Shown here piece by piece: positions 11,959 through 23,998 of a DNA stretch of 64,000 nucleotides. The position numbers and the translations under genes were made by a program. The notes beneath the pieces were generated by a model. It did not search any database, was not told the DNA's origin, and worked only from the letters and a program-made list of their open reading frames with translations. How positions within the stretch are numbered: position 1 is the stretch's first letter; every line of letters begins with the position of its first letter. This DNA comes from Gnetum montanum (lineage: Eukaryota > Streptophyta > Gnetopsida > Gnetales > Gnetaceae), in the NCBI GenBank assembly GCA_015680685.1, contig MNCI01035799.1, positions 163,157 through 227,156 of the forward strand, given 5' to 3'.

Positions 11959-13897
11959 TTATAGATATCCAACGTCATCATTAAGCTGAAGCTGGGATAA
12001 AAAGGATGGTGAAGCTGTTGATGTGGAGGAGGGATCTACAACACCGAAAATCAAAGACGGATCCAGCTGTGGCTGCTGGATATCCAGGCAATGGGATGCA
12101 TGAGCTTGGCCATACAGATTCAAGCTGCCATGATGAGTAGCCGCAGCAGCTTGATTGGACACGTTACTGCTCCAGTGTGGAGAAATAAGCCCGTTTTCTT
12201 CCATTCTATTGCCGCTGTGACTGCTGTTCTTCATGCAGAGATGGTTGCTGTTGTGATTGTTGCTTGCATTGTTGTATGTTTGCTCTAACAGCGCCTTGAG
12301 CACAGGATTTGCACCGCTGGTGGGCTGCCAGCTGATACCTGCAAGATTGTGATGAGCATTCATGAAGTGGGGATTATTGTTGTTAGTACCAACAATGTTT
12401 GAAGCTTGACGATGATGATGTTGATGATTACTGTTAATCAAGTGATGTCCTGCTGCTGCAGATATGTCCTCTGCTTCCTCACTGTGCAGATTATTCGTTG
12501 TTGCTGTGGGTGATTCCAGAAGTGGGGGCAGCGATCCGGCAGAGCCCCAATAGCAGTCGTCCATGTAAAGATTCCTCGTGTTGACAAGCTCCGATGGGCT
12601 CTTCTTTGCGCTTTTGTGGAAAATGCGACACACTACCCACTCATCCTGCTGGATAGACAAGAAAGCGTGAAACAATTGCAGAACACAGATGCAACGTCCT
12701 AATCAAATCAAAGCTATTAAAGCAGAATCAGCATCTATGAAATTCAAGCAAGCAAGCCCGCCCATGAAGTGCTTGCGGTATCTACAATTACAGGCTCCCA
12801 GCATCTTGTCCACGTTACAGCCACAGATAATTGTTGCTGCTGCTGCATTTTTTCATAAAGTTCCTCACTATCCCACAAGCTGCATTTTTTCTTAAAGTTC
12901 CTCACTAACCCACAAAAGACTCGTTCACAGAATATGAATGAACTGCCTAATTGAACTAAGTTTACAATCTTTGGATTACAGGGCGGGTGAGCATACCTTG
13001 CAGTTACCGGGAAGTTGATGGTAGGAGAAATTGCCTTCGAGGCGGTATTCATGCATGACCCAGTTTGTTTTCTCGCCTCTGGGAGCCCGACCCTTATAGA
13101 AAACCAACGTTTTCTTCATTCCAATCAAGTCTCCTGTGGTGGCATTGAAAACCTCTCTATCTTTTCCTGTGGCCTTCCAGTACCCCGCCTCTGTGGCTCG
13201 ATTGGTCCGCAGCCCCGTGGGATACTTCCTGTCTCTCAGGCTAAAAAAATACCACTCTTTCTCCCCCATTTTGGCTTTCTCTGCAACCCCCAACACCCAA
13301 AAAATTGTCATTAAACAGAATCATTGCTCCGGCCCTCTTCCTTGAAAAGAGAAAGCAAGTTGAAAGACTTTCAGGATGTATAGGCGATGCTGCAGCAATC
13401 CATCAAAACCCGAAGAAGCCAAAAGCCTCTGTCGTGTGATTTAACTTTTACCGGCTGTGGATGTTTACATGTGTGGCTCTTGTGTACTTGGAATTTGAGT
13501 ACACACAGTAGCTAATGAAGGAGGGCTGGACACGTATATGGACAAATAATACATCAGGGGGTGGATGTGAGAGGGAAACAAAACGGAACTTGGAATACCA
13601 GACAAATTGCATGAACACCGCGCTCTGTGTGTAGAAGGAAACCAGGAAGAACAAGGACGACGCTGAAACGAACAAAAAGAAAAAAAAGTTCATAATGAAT
13701 ATGATTTACTTACCAGGAAGATCCCAAGGCTCACATTTGTTGAGATCCACCTCTGCGATTGCTCTCTCGGAGAAACTGTTGTTGAGAACCTTGGTAGTGA
13801 GATAATAATTTACCAGCTCTTCATCCGTGGGATGAAACCTGAAACCTGGAGGCAATTTTCCATCCCCATAATCAGTGTTCATGCCGCACGGCTCCAT
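11959..13897 (-). CDS. NAC-domain transcription factor (NAM/CUC-type), three exons
   Basis: Nuclear DNA-binding transcription factor. Coding exons on minus: 13897-13714, 13280-12997, 12645-11959; introns of 433 and 351 bp have GT-AG ends (donors GTAAGT and GTATGC, acceptors TTGCAG and CAGCAG). Phases 1 and 0 join to 384 codons plus stop TAA. An in-frame TAA lies nine codons before the ATG, fixing the start. Subdomains by residue: [20 protein letters not shown] (15-33), [20 protein letters not shown] (45-63), [16 protein letters not shown] and [19 protein letters not shown] (70-105), [19 protein letters not shown] and WVMHEYRLE (115-143), [13 protein letters not shown] (157-168). The intron positions are those usual in NAM/CUC-like NAC genes. 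Residues 171-384 are a His/Asn/Ser/Gln-rich tail, presumably the activation region, with [10 protein letters not shown] and ending DDVGYL. I see no miR164 target in the tail, unlike CUC1/2 and NAC1 types. All key residues are intact and I judge it functional; the exact subgroup is not certain. Confidence 0.96.
12845..12918 (+). repeat. 37-bp tandem duplication in NAC intron 2
   Basis: Two adjacent units of 37 bp, each beginning GCATTTTTTC and containing AAAGTTCCTCACTA, differ at a few bases. The duplication lies wholly inside the second intron and does not touch the splice sites. Confidence 0.8.
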
Positions 13898-14067
13898 CAC
13901 TGCCTTTCCTTCTTGCCTGGATTATGCTCCTTCTTCGTTTGATTCCTTGATACTTTCCCTTCGCTGACTTTATGCTTCAAAGAAGAAAGAAATTACGAAC
14001 ACAGCAGCAGCACAGCAGGAAGGTGGGTTTGTTGTGCTGGGCTCTGTTCTCCTGCAACTTTACCTCG

Positions 14068-14077
14068 TATATATACT
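14068..14077 (-). promoter_or_regulatory. Probable TATA box of the NAC gene
   Basis: GTATATATAC lies 171 bp upstream of the NAC ATG. A start about 30 bp downstream would give a 5' leader near 140 nt with no obvious intron. No transcript evidence is available. Confidence 0.5.
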
Positions 14078-16845
14078 TTTCCAAAAGCACAGCAGATGAC
14101 CACCCTGAACTGGGCTCGCTTCTCAGGGCAATTCTCAGAATTAATAGGGGTAGAAATTTAGACATCCACCACAAATTCTACCACCAACATGCATGAAAGT
14201 GACAAATCAGAGGCCACTCGAGAGCCCTTTGACTTGCAAAGTCGATATATCACAGCAGAACGCGCACGCACAACAACCCAAAACCCCAAATCCCCAGAGC
14301 CCGGTTAGATTTTGCAGACGAGATGAACGAAGAAAGACAGAGAGAGAGAAGGCAAAGGAGAAAGGAAGAAAGAGTAAATAAAGCCGATCGTTTTTCAGTA
14401 TAGTAGTAGTAGTATCTAGAAAAGTACCAGACACAACTGACACAAAAAAAAAGAACACCGGACAAGACGAGACGAGAGAAATCAAGGCACAAACACGGTA
14501 GCAGCAGCCCTAGTAATCAAACTCCATGGACATGGTTACGTTGATGGATCATAGAGAGGATCAGGAACCCTGAGTTTTCCATGAATGTTGTGTACCCACC
14601 TTCACAAGCCTTGCCAGGGTACTGCCATTAATTTCCCAGCTGCCTGCACTTGCAGGGGCAGCAAGTGGTGGAATTTGCAGCAAAAACTATAATATGCAAT
14701 TCTATACAATATAGCACAAAGATCTCTCAGACAGGAATCAGATCAGCGCAGAATCAGACCGAAACTAGAGCGAACCGGCCGGAACGGAGGGACGGACGGA
14801 TCGGACCGTATGTCTGTATATGGCCTTGTCTGCACAATAATCTATAATCTATCTATACCCTCACAACAACAACAACAACAATTGCCCAATCCAAACCAAG
14901 CTCGAATATGCTTAAACCGGAACTGGACAGAACGCAAAATCTAGTTGATTTCGCTCGCACTACTCGCAGCAGCAGAGGCGCGCAGGCAGAGGCAGCCAAT
15001 AACAAAGTGTTTGAAGAACTGCGTCGCGGCCACAGACAATGCATAAATAAACCTCTCAAATCATCACACACTCAAACCAGGCCAAGGCCAAGCTGTCTGT
15101 TCGTGTGTCACAGTTGCTAATTGGTCCATTTCAACACCCATCGATCATCATCATTCAGCATGTATGTAGAGGCAGACACGCAGGCACCGGTCACACATGA
15201 CAGAAAAGAAAGCAGGCGTCTGCACATGACTCTGGACATGGACATGAACATGGGCTACGTGTGTAGCAAGTAATGTGTGTATAACTCATCTACCCAAAAC
15301 CCAAATCCAAACTCAACCCATCCATCGATCCATCTATGGTTCCAACCGCGCCACGCCTCCTGCCCGCCCGTATACTCTCTCTCCTCTCTTCCCAACAACA
15401 AACAACAGAGACTTCCACTCGCATACGAAACGCTGCCGCTGCTCAAATTTCACGACTTCACAACACACACATTCACAGACGCTGCCTCCTCAGTAACTTG
15501 CCATGGCTGCTTTAATCTTGACGACGCTCATATGCTCTGCTCTAGTGTGTCATCCATATATTCCTTCCATTCCGTTGCTTCCATCCATCCAAATTTCAGC
15601 TTTTTCCGTCGCTTCGTGTATATATATATATATATATTCTTTCGGCCATCTGATCGATATCCATGTCCATCCGTCCATACATCAACAATATATTCCCTGT
15701 TCCCTGTTCCATCTCTGCGCACTGGCCCTGCCTGAGCTTCGCTCGCTGTCTGCGTGGTATCTTAGAGAAGCTTCCGCAGCACATCTCCATTATTAATATC
15801 AGTTCCCAGTCCTCCTCTCCTTATGATTATCATCACACAATTATTATTAACATTTGTAGGCGACGCTGATTATTCGGGCCGCCAGCTTAGCAGTAATGAT
15901 GGCCGAAGAGCGAGCGAGGCAGCCAGCCAGCCAGCCAGCCAGCCAAGGAGCGAACGATTCCCCGCGTTGGGCGCGCCATCGGACGGTCCACGGCGGGCCA
16001 CGGCTATTCACGTCCACATGGTGCACACGTGGCGCGGAACGGTAGGCCTCGGCATGGTGACTACCAGCGAAGCCGCATCCCATCATCATGATTATTAGAT
16101 TAGCGTTTCATGCAAGCCCAGCCCAGCCCGTTCCACTTAACCCTGCCCCCGCGAAAACGCGTAGCCCGCGTGGGCACCTCGCGTGAGCGCGCCAACTCTA
16201 TGGACTCTCCCCTCCCATGATTGTGTGCGTCCCCCTACTCGCATTTGCTGTGTTTAACTTACAACAGAATCATACTCCGTCACATCCCATCTCCGTTTTG
16301 TTTTTAATTTTACCACGGTTCTGGCCGGTGACGTGACGGCTCTGTGGCCGTGCCTTTCACCGGGAAGAAAAAAGGCGATGACCGGCTGCTGCAGTTAAAA
16401 ATTTAAAATATTGTATCACACAGCAGCGCCGCGGGAGGTGATGATGCTGTGCTGCCCGTGTGCGCAATACGACGATGCGTGAAAACGCGAAGAATCTGTC
16501 AAGCAAGCACAAGCTGCTGCCCAGCTTTGACGGTTTGTTGGATGAGATTAGATAAGATCTGGGTTCACTGTTGCACTTTGAAAAAGCCTACAAGCAATGC
16601 ATCATCAACAAATGTAACCTGCCCTGAAGCAGGCATGTGAAATTTATTCCTCTGCACCTGCTACTATACTGCTGCAGATGCCTTTGGAATCTTCCTTCCT
16701 GGGCCTCCTCGCGCTTTCTGAAATTGTTTCGTTTCTCTTTTTGCAATGTTTACCGCGTCGCCGCGGGTGAGGTGATTGGTCAATGGAGTAAGCTCGCTAG
16801 CGGAAGGAATATATAATAGAAGGACGTTGCTGGATTCTGGGATCA
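14078..16845. other. NAC upstream region, probably regulatory, no gene recognised
   Basis: Balanced to GC-rich, apparently single-copy DNA between the NAC promoter and the next repeats. It holds a CT-rich stretch on the minus strand (about 14330-14380), short CAA and TA microsatellites (14861-14881, 15618-15637), GCCA repeats near 15905-15940, and a CpG-rich stretch at about 15950-16200 with a CACGTG G-box (16026-16031). ORFs here resemble no family. Confidence 0.5.
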
Positions 16846-16904
16846 TCTCCTCCTCCTCCTCCTCCTCCTCCTCCTCCTCCTCCTTCTTCTTCTTCTTCTT
16901 CTTC
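16846..16904 (+). repeat. CTC/TTC trinucleotide microsatellite
   Basis: About a dozen CTC units run into about seven TTC units. A polyglutamate-lysine ORF on the minus strand is an artefact of this repeat. Confidence 0.95.
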
Positions 16905-18427
16905 ACTGTGAATTTGGATTTTTGAATTGTTCTTCTTCTTCCGGTGCTAACCACGTACACGTTACCGCCTGGAAGCTCCCAAACGACAAAAATTGTTTCT
17001 TTCCTCTTAAGATTTGCACAGAAAGCTTGCCCTTTGTATTTCTTTTATTCGCTTGTTTTTATCTATGGGTTACACGCTCCCCGTGTCTACCGGACACAGT
17101 GGCTTGCAAATATATTCATTAACAGGAAAACACGATTAAAAATTAAAAGCAAACTGAAGACGAAAATCAATATATAACCAGATTAGAACTTTGTCTCAAT
17201 CCCTGAAAAGATCCTACTGTATATTCATGTCGGACAGGCTTTTACAGTTGGCGAACATAAGCCTCGCATCGCATAAATAGACCGGTTCCATGTGCTGCTA
17301 CAGGAAGTCCAGTTATCTACAATGCCTTCCTTCCCAGCATTTTATGTTTAAGCAAGCGGGCATCGGACATCAGCTTGTCTCCTTATCTTTCAAATAATTG
17401 TCGTATTCGAAATTGTATACCGAATTAGATCTCAGACACGTAACCTTTTTTGGCTTTTTTTTTGTTTTTTTGGGAGCTAATGTAACTATAGCAACATGCT
17501 TTATCAAATTGAGCAATGCCTTCCGGTATTACAAACTTAATTGTTCTACCCAAATTACTTGTATTACAATGATATTTACATAAATTAGTGATTTAAGTAG
17601 TGACATTATTATCTTCTTAGGTATGTTATCCTAGAGACATCATTATATTTGTTTATAATCCTTTTAATATATTATACCAAGGATATATCTTGGCGGTGTA
17701 CTTATAGTTATTCATTAAGTTGTATTAAACACTAATTATATGTACCCAAAGTCATATGGCCAACATGGCATTTTCATAAAATATAAGCCAAACATAATTC
17801 TTGCAACCATGGTTTTCCTTGTAAGCATAACATAATAGAACCTCAAGCACAACTAAAACTAACTTGTTATGTACAAAGCAACAAGCTTACCAACTAACCT
17901 ATGCTTTCATTACTAATCATAACTTCATCACCATGGTGCCTTTATCCCATCTATATGGATTGGCTATCTCCCTAACACTATAGCCTATACATGTATTTTT
18001 AGTATGCCCCCAAGTTGGTATGTTGTAACCAAGTCAGTTATATGTCACAAACTTATAACCATTACAATCTATTAGCTATGAAAATATAAATTGCAAACTA
18101 ACATCTTCAATTCATCTAATTTTATTTTATAATTTCTTTTCAAAGAAACATCAATTTATATTAAAAAGAAAAGAATTTAAGTGCAACCCAAAGTTTCCAT
18201 GTATAATGATACTTTGTTACCAAACTTCAACTACTAAGAGTACCACTCAAAAAAAATTTAATTGAAATCAATAAAAAGGATATATAAAGATTTAATGCAG
18301 AACCGTGTTTAAGTCCTTATCTAAATTATAGAAAACTACCATATGAGAGTGTAGTTAGATATTTTGATAGTCATGTGATAGATGACAATGTACAATTTCA
18401 ATGAAAGTTAATATCAATCTTCCATTT
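16905..18427. other. AT-rich intergenic DNA
   Basis: Nothing recognisable. Base composition falls to strongly AT-rich from about 17400. Confidence 0.5.
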
Positions 18428-19233
18428 TGATGAGTGGCGAGGTACCCCTACACTCAACCATACAAATACGAGCATTTCACGCACGATCCGGTCAAACTCC
18501 GTAGATGGGCTAGTTGTGGAATCTAGATAGTTCCTCGTAGATTGCAGTTCATTGTCTTCCCACCTAGACTAGTATTAGCTTTGTCACGTATGGTTTAGTC
18601 CAGAGTGAGGTGTATGATGTGTTCCTACACTAATGCTACTCCTGGGTATGATGGGAAATAATATTAACTAAGCTAGGAGAGAGAGAGAGGGTGAGAGAGA
18701 ATCTAAACTAGCATGAGTGCGATGAGCATCTGTTCCTTAATCATCTGTACACATCTTAGACCTCATGCACGACTACCACTAGGATTACCAAGCGCATGGC
18801 CTAGGTAAGCTACTGGGTTACCAAGTAGTCACACTTAAATGCTCATGATTAAGTCATACTCATTCGACGTTACTAGGAGATAAGGGTAGAGAGATAATAA
18901 CTAAGAAATCAATATATAACATAACAATTAAATAATTAAGCTAAGTGGATGCTACAATGATGAAGTAATCTCGATCTTTATTTCCGGTCAGGTGTGTGTC
19001 CAAGTACGTCACACTCGAATAAGGATGCCGTACAATTACAATCATCACACTGCGGGCATGCACTGGGAGAAAAGGGTTGAGGAAAAACTGACAAAAAGTC
19101 CCTACCTTAGTACTAAAAAACTACCCCCTACCAAATTTTCCTACCTCTTATTTATAGATGAGGAGACAAGCTGTGATATCGCGTACACGATATCATGGGT
19201 GCGATATCACAGCCAACAATTCATGACTCATCA
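18428..19233 (-). mobile_element. Solo LTR of the E1-E5 family, TSD CATTT
   Basis: The ends are TGATGAGT and ACTCATCA. The 5-bp flanks at 18423-18427 and 19234-19238 are both CATTT, a perfect target-site duplication, so this is a solo LTR left by LTR-LTR recombination. On minus, the U3 has GATATC palindromes at 19203, 19189 and 19175 (14-bp steps) and TATAAATA (19156-19149) exactly 24 bp after the last one. The remainder aligns with the E1 and E4 LTRs. Confidence 0.93.
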
Positions 19234-20201
19234 CATTTCTTTCTTAATTTTTCATGCAAATGTAATATTTATCCAATAGATTCTTTAGGACTTTAGAATT
19301 AATAAAGCTTTAATTTCAATACCTTATGAGATGATGATGATTTTAGATTACTAGAATTAAGAATTTAGCATAGGCATAGGTAGGTATGCAAAAGGTTAAT
19401 GAATGTAATAGGAGGAGGGGTTGACAATAATGAGTTGCTCACGTAAACAAGTTTAATAAAGAGAAATTTGGTTTCATAATTTACTATATGATCTTTTTTT
19501 GTTACAACTAAGGTTAGTTAGCCACTTTGTTAAGTCAATATTTAACTGTCATTATACAAATGTAATCCCTATCCAATAGATGCTTTAGGCCTTCTAATTT
19601 AATTTTACCTCATTATTGGTATATATAATTTTAAATATGGTTATTCATGTGTATCCTAGTTACGTTAGGGTAAACCAAGACAACTTGAAATTGAGAAGAA
19701 AGCGTAGCATTAATTATTAGTGTAATAATTTGGTAGTTAATAATTATAAAATATGCTAGCAAAATAATATAATTCTTTATTAATTAACTAGTCAATCAAT
19801 TTACAATCCATCTTATCCGTACATCAATTTCTTAGTCACTTTCATTCTCGTAACTCATATAACTCTAAAGAAGCTATAAAAACAAAGTAGAATAAACTTA
19901 GTAGCAACTAGACCAAAATGACATATAAATTTCATGTCCTTAAACAAGTTACTAAATTTACAATTTGATATAGCAAGGGAAATATGAAGTAAAAAATATA
20001 TGAAAATTTAACAAAAGGAACTAGCATCTCTCAGGTATGCAACTTTACAAATTAATTGTTTATGTAACTACTTAGTTTATTCACCTTTTAATAGATACTT
20101 AATCAATGAGCCTCTTTTAATTAAAAGAAAAATAAATATAATTAGGTATGAAATTAATCCTAATCTGTCATTAACAAGTCAAATTAATAATCCATTTTAA
20201 A
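19234..20201. other. AT-rich DNA, nothing recognised
   Basis: No coding similarity and no terminal repeats are seen in this stretch. Confidence 0.5.
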
Positions 20202-20357
20202 TAATGAGATGCTAGCCTAGTGGCAAGACACTATTTGGAACCTCTAGGTCATGGGTTTGAAAAATATGGGTAATGTTAAGTTATATAAAATTCTAATTGG
20301 GCTATATATCTTGGGTTGTATCTATGTTTCACTTGTTTTTGAGTTCCAAGACCCGCC
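20202..20357 (+). mobile_element. tRNA-derived SINE copy A, 16-bp TSD
   Basis: A box TAGCCTAGTGGCAAGAC and B box GTCATGGGTTTGAAA about 40 bp apart, then a conserved body (TTATATAAAATTCTAATTGG) and a 3' end GAGTTCCAAGACCCGCC. It is flanked by 16-bp near-identical repeats (20186-20201 and 20358-20373, one mismatch), which marks target-primed insertion. Confidence 0.85.
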
Positions 20358-20445
20358 AATAATTCATTTTAAAGAATATCATGTAATGCCAAATGATTCA
20401 TAGTAGTAAATTGATGCACTTATAAATACTTAGGTGCTATTCATA

Positions 20446-20690
20446 AGTGTTGTTATTAGCCTAGTGCTAAGACACTTGACTTGAAGCTCTAGGTCATGGG
20501 TTTGATTTTGGTGGGTAATACTAAGTTATATAAAGTTCTAATTAAACTATATATCTTGGGGTGTACCTATGTTGAGTTATTTGCATTGTTATATCCTTTG
20601 TAATTCTTCTAAGGTATCATGTTGGTTTTATGTCTTATGGTATATATATAGTTAAATGATTTTGGACTTCAACACCCATTACTCTCAAGT
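20446..20690 (+). mobile_element. tRNA-derived SINE copy B
   Basis: Same family as copy A: TAGCCTAGTGCTAAGAC, then GTCATGGGTTTGATTTTGG, the TTATATAAAGTTCTAATT body and a 3' end like GGACTTCAACACCCATT. It is longer because of extra sequence in the tail. No clear target duplication. Confidence 0.7.
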
Positions 20691-21097
20691 GTTTTTAAAA
20701 CAATTTGCTCATCATAATCATCATCATCTTAGCCTTCTCCCAACTATATAAGAATGGTTGAATTATTTCTTCTTTTGGCATTCATCTTTGTTAAGAACTA
20801 AATTATGATTTTTTTTTTCAAATCATTATTAATCTCACTATTCATTTGTAAAATTGATCTAAGTATCTAAATTACATACTTTGTGTTACTTCTTGGTTTT
20901 GAATTTTAATATTCATAGTTTCACTTAAATTTTTTAAAAAAATTTCACTAATATTTTACTTTGTATTCATTAAATTAAATAATGGATTATTATATCATTT
21001 TCTATGATTAAGAACCAAAAAATATACTTAAAAATGCATTATTTAATACTGAAATGTACCTTATATTATTTAGTCTCTATTTGAGGTTTCAAGAAGA

Positions 21098-21320
21098 GGG
21101 GGGTGTTGGAACCAAAAGTATATTTTTGGAGAGTGGGTGGGGTTGGTTTTTGGAACTAGAACTAGATGACCATGTATACTCCTTGGATAAAAGGCCAATA
21201 TGAAACTTCCATAGAACTTTATAACTCAATGTTAGCATTAACCATTGTAATTGGACCCATAACTTGGAGTTTTCAAATCAAAACTCTTACCATTGGACTA
21301 ACGACTTATTAGAATTAAAA
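21098..21320 (-). mobile_element. tRNA-derived SINE copy, minus strand
   Basis: The minus strand reads TTAGTCCAATGGTAAGAG (A box), GTTATGGGTCCAATTAC (B box), the body TTATAAAGTTCTA, and 3' ends GTTCCAAAAACCAACCCC and GGTTCCAACACCCCCC. The doubled tail may mean two overlapping copies. Confidence 0.6.
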
Positions 21321-21364
21321 CTATAAGGTGTTAGGCTAGTTTTGTTGAACATGGATATAACATA

Positions 21365-21465
21365 ACAATGTATCAAATTAGCTTATCCTTTGGAATCCAA
21401 CTTGTGATATGCAAACCATAAGTTAAATGCTCTAACCAACTAAGTAATGTATCACTAATTGTTTA
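21365..21465 (-). mobile_element. Second SINE-like unit with tRNA A and B boxes
   Basis: The minus strand shows TTAGTTGGTTAGAGCATT followed by AAGTTGGATTCCA at tRNA spacing. The body differs from copies A-D. Ends not determined. Confidence 0.4.
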
Positions 21466-21479
21466 TTGTCTATTGGGAG

Positions 21480-21600
21480 AGAATGAGAGGTTACTCAAGT
21501 GGATAACTCATTGTCTAACAAGGATTTGTAGATGAGAGATTGCTAGTTTGAGTCACACTTGAGGGATAGTTATGTTCTTCTCAAGTTCTTCTAAAGTATC
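21480..21600 (+). mobile_element. Third SINE-like unit with tRNA A and B boxes
   Basis: GTTACTCAAGTGGATAACTC and GCTAGTTTGAGTCAC stand at about A/B box spacing. Ends not determined; could be a chance tRNA-like match. Confidence 0.35.
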
Positions 21601-21639
21601 ATATTAACTATATATCTTAAAGTGTATCATATTAACAAA

Positions 21640-21795
21640 GAGGTATTAACCGAGTGGTAAGACTCTTGATTTAAAAACTCCAAGTCATGGATTCAATTCT
21701 TGTGGAGAATGCTAAGTCATAAAGTTCTAATAAGACTATTTATCTTGAGGTGTACTTATATTACAACTATTTTGAGGTTCCAACAACCCCCACAG
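21640..21795 (+). mobile_element. tRNA-derived SINE copy C
   Basis: TAACCGAGTGGTAAGAC, GTCATGGATTCAATTCTTG, TCATAAAGTTCTAATAAGAC and a 3' end GAGGTTCCAACAACCCCC place it with copies A, B and D. Confidence 0.75.
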
Positions 21796-23025
21796 ACCAA
21801 CGCCCTCTCCCTCTACAACCCCAACACGTGCACACACATGCACACACACACATCTTGGGGTGAATCTATAGTCATAGTGTTTGCCTCATATAAATTTGAT
21901 GTAATAATTCTAACTAAGAGTTTTAGAGTTATGTTAAAAGGTCAAAATGAAAATAGAAAACCACATTCATAAAAGTTATATATGTTAAGAGTCCTTGCCT
22001 TGAAGATGCATGAAAGGCCATATAAAACTAAAATGGTCTCATGTGTATATGGACTTTTGAATGTACCTAAAAATCATTTTATAAATAATAACCTCAAATT
22101 ATATACAATGATTTCAAAATATTGTTCCCAAACAAGTTTATAAATAGAAGAGAGGTTAGATGATTTAAGCTTTAGATTGAGGTCACCTCCAAATGAGAGA
22201 GAGGTTCTTATTGTTGTTGAATAATAAACACATCCTTTCTTTCTATTTTTCTCTCTTACCTCCTTCCTTCCATGAATTCAGTAGACCTCCATTTCGATAA
22301 GAGGGTTGTACAAAGATTTGGAAATAAAGTAATTCAATAGCTTATGCTTTCTTACACTACACTACATAATTCTTACAATTTCACAATCTCATATCTTTCA
22401 TTATTAGTTTAAAAAGGAATCACAATTACTAATATAATTATATATATATTTAATATTTATAGGACATATTATTGCATTTGAAAGCTTACATCAATAGAAA
22501 ATTCCAAATAAAATTTTATGTAAAGATGTTTTGTAGTTTAAGAGATATAAGCTATGCAATTAGTGCCATTGATTCTATTGTGATTTTTAGTAGTAACATA
22601 ATGCATGAGCCTTATTATTGTAGCTTTAAATTATCATACTCTATGATTTACATATTTAATGATTCAAAGTTGGTTTTAAAGTAATAAGATTAATGTCCTT
22701 AAGCATCAACTTGTTTCAAGCCTCTCTTGAGTTTCTCTTTACAAAACTTTGCATTTGAAACTTAGCACCAATGTCAATACTTATTTTTTAATGTATTACT
22801 GATACTAAGGTGTCAAAATTGAAACATCCTGACATATAGCTGATATGATATCTTAGAATCATGATGACATGATGACCTACGGCTTACAAATCCTTTGTCA
22901 GTACTAATACTTATCCATTTGATTCATAGCATACATACAAACAAATACATCAAATCAAATAATGAACTAACCACTTAGGTGAATGAACAAATAGGTGGTC
23001 TTTCCGGTATCACCAATGCTTATAC
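21796..23025. other. AT-rich DNA, nothing recognised
   Basis: Short ORFs (such as 22472-22684) have no recognisable similarity. A short CA repeat lies at about 21831-21853. Confidence 0.5.
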
Positions 23026-23121
23026 TTATCAACTCGAGTGAGTGCACACATACAAATTAATCAAAATGTTTGTTTATCAACTCGAGTGAGTGCACAAATA
23101 CAAATTAATCAAAATGTTTGT
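23026..23121 (+). repeat. Two tandem 48-bp units
   Basis: Each unit contains TTATCAACTCGAGTGAGTGC and AAATTAATCAAAATGTTTG. They differ at one or two bases, so the duplication is recent. Confidence 0.85.
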
Positions 23122-23998
23122 TGGTATCATCGGTTTGGAGTTTTTCACTATGCTCTTCATTTCCAACAGCTTGAGAAGTTGCCTCGTTGTGTGTTTTAAC
23201 ACGGGTCTCCTGTGTGTCCGCACCACCTTATCTATAGCCACTGCCACAGCCACATCCCTGAAAATCGATCTTCAAATCTTTCTTGGGTGCGCGCATGTAT
23301 GCTTTTGGTTCAATGCACCTCTCAACTGTTTTTGATTTACTTCCAATGCGACAATTGTTATTTTCGTTCTTTTGTTTCCCAAACAAAAGTGGAAACGTCT
23401 CTCACGCTGTGCCCCAACGGGTTAAAAGATGCTTTTATCACCATCTTATCTAACGTTGAATTCAAAGATAACTGTACCAAAGCAGGACGAAGCTTGTTTG
23501 ATGGCTACTTCCGGTCACTTGGGGACTACTACTGCGTTTGCTTGGCATACAAAGAAGTAGGCTTAATTTACAATATTTTGCATGAGAAAGTATTCCCCGC
23601 GTGAGGGTCCAATGGAGCCTGAAACAGCCACGCAGACTAGCAGAACAGTAGCATCATGAGCGGTCTACCTCTAGACCTGATTTGTTAGTCGCTTATCCCT
23701 TCAAAAGCGATGCCAACCTACTTAAACTACCAAAGAAAGCCGTCAACCTGAAGTTCTGGACCACAGACCCGCTTGTGATGAATATTGAAAATCTTCCGTC
23801 TCTAATAATTATTCCAAAAAACGTTGCGAGTCGGTGGTTAGGTACATGGAACGAACTCGCTTTCGTGTCATTCGCAGGGAGGCTTCTTCTTGGACGAAAC
23901 CGTGCAGTTAAATCCCTTTGGACTCGAAATGATATTTTCAAACTTTTTTTTCTTTGCAACCTTAGCCAAACCGTAATCACGAAATTAATTAAACATGG
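23122..23998. other. Unique-looking DNA without a recognised gene
   Basis: Base composition is more balanced than the flanks. ORFs at 23212-23604 and 23682-24044 (plus strand) have no family I recognise and may be chance; the latter does not begin with a convincing start context. Confidence 0.4.

Noticed and set aside
12078-12122. Possible miR164 target in NAC exon 3
   Set aside because: Only about 10 of 21 positions match the miR164 complement, including mismatches across the cleavage site.
15277-15796. Overlapping ORFs upstream of the NAC gene
   Set aside because: Several frames and both strands are open at once because of CT-rich and TA-repeat composition; no domain.
16664-16960. Glu/Lys-rich ORF on the minus strand
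   Set aside because: Translation of the CTC/TTC microsatellite.
21831-21853. CA repeat as a possible CRISPR or satellite
   Set aside because: Simple dinucleotide repeat without unit-spacer structure.
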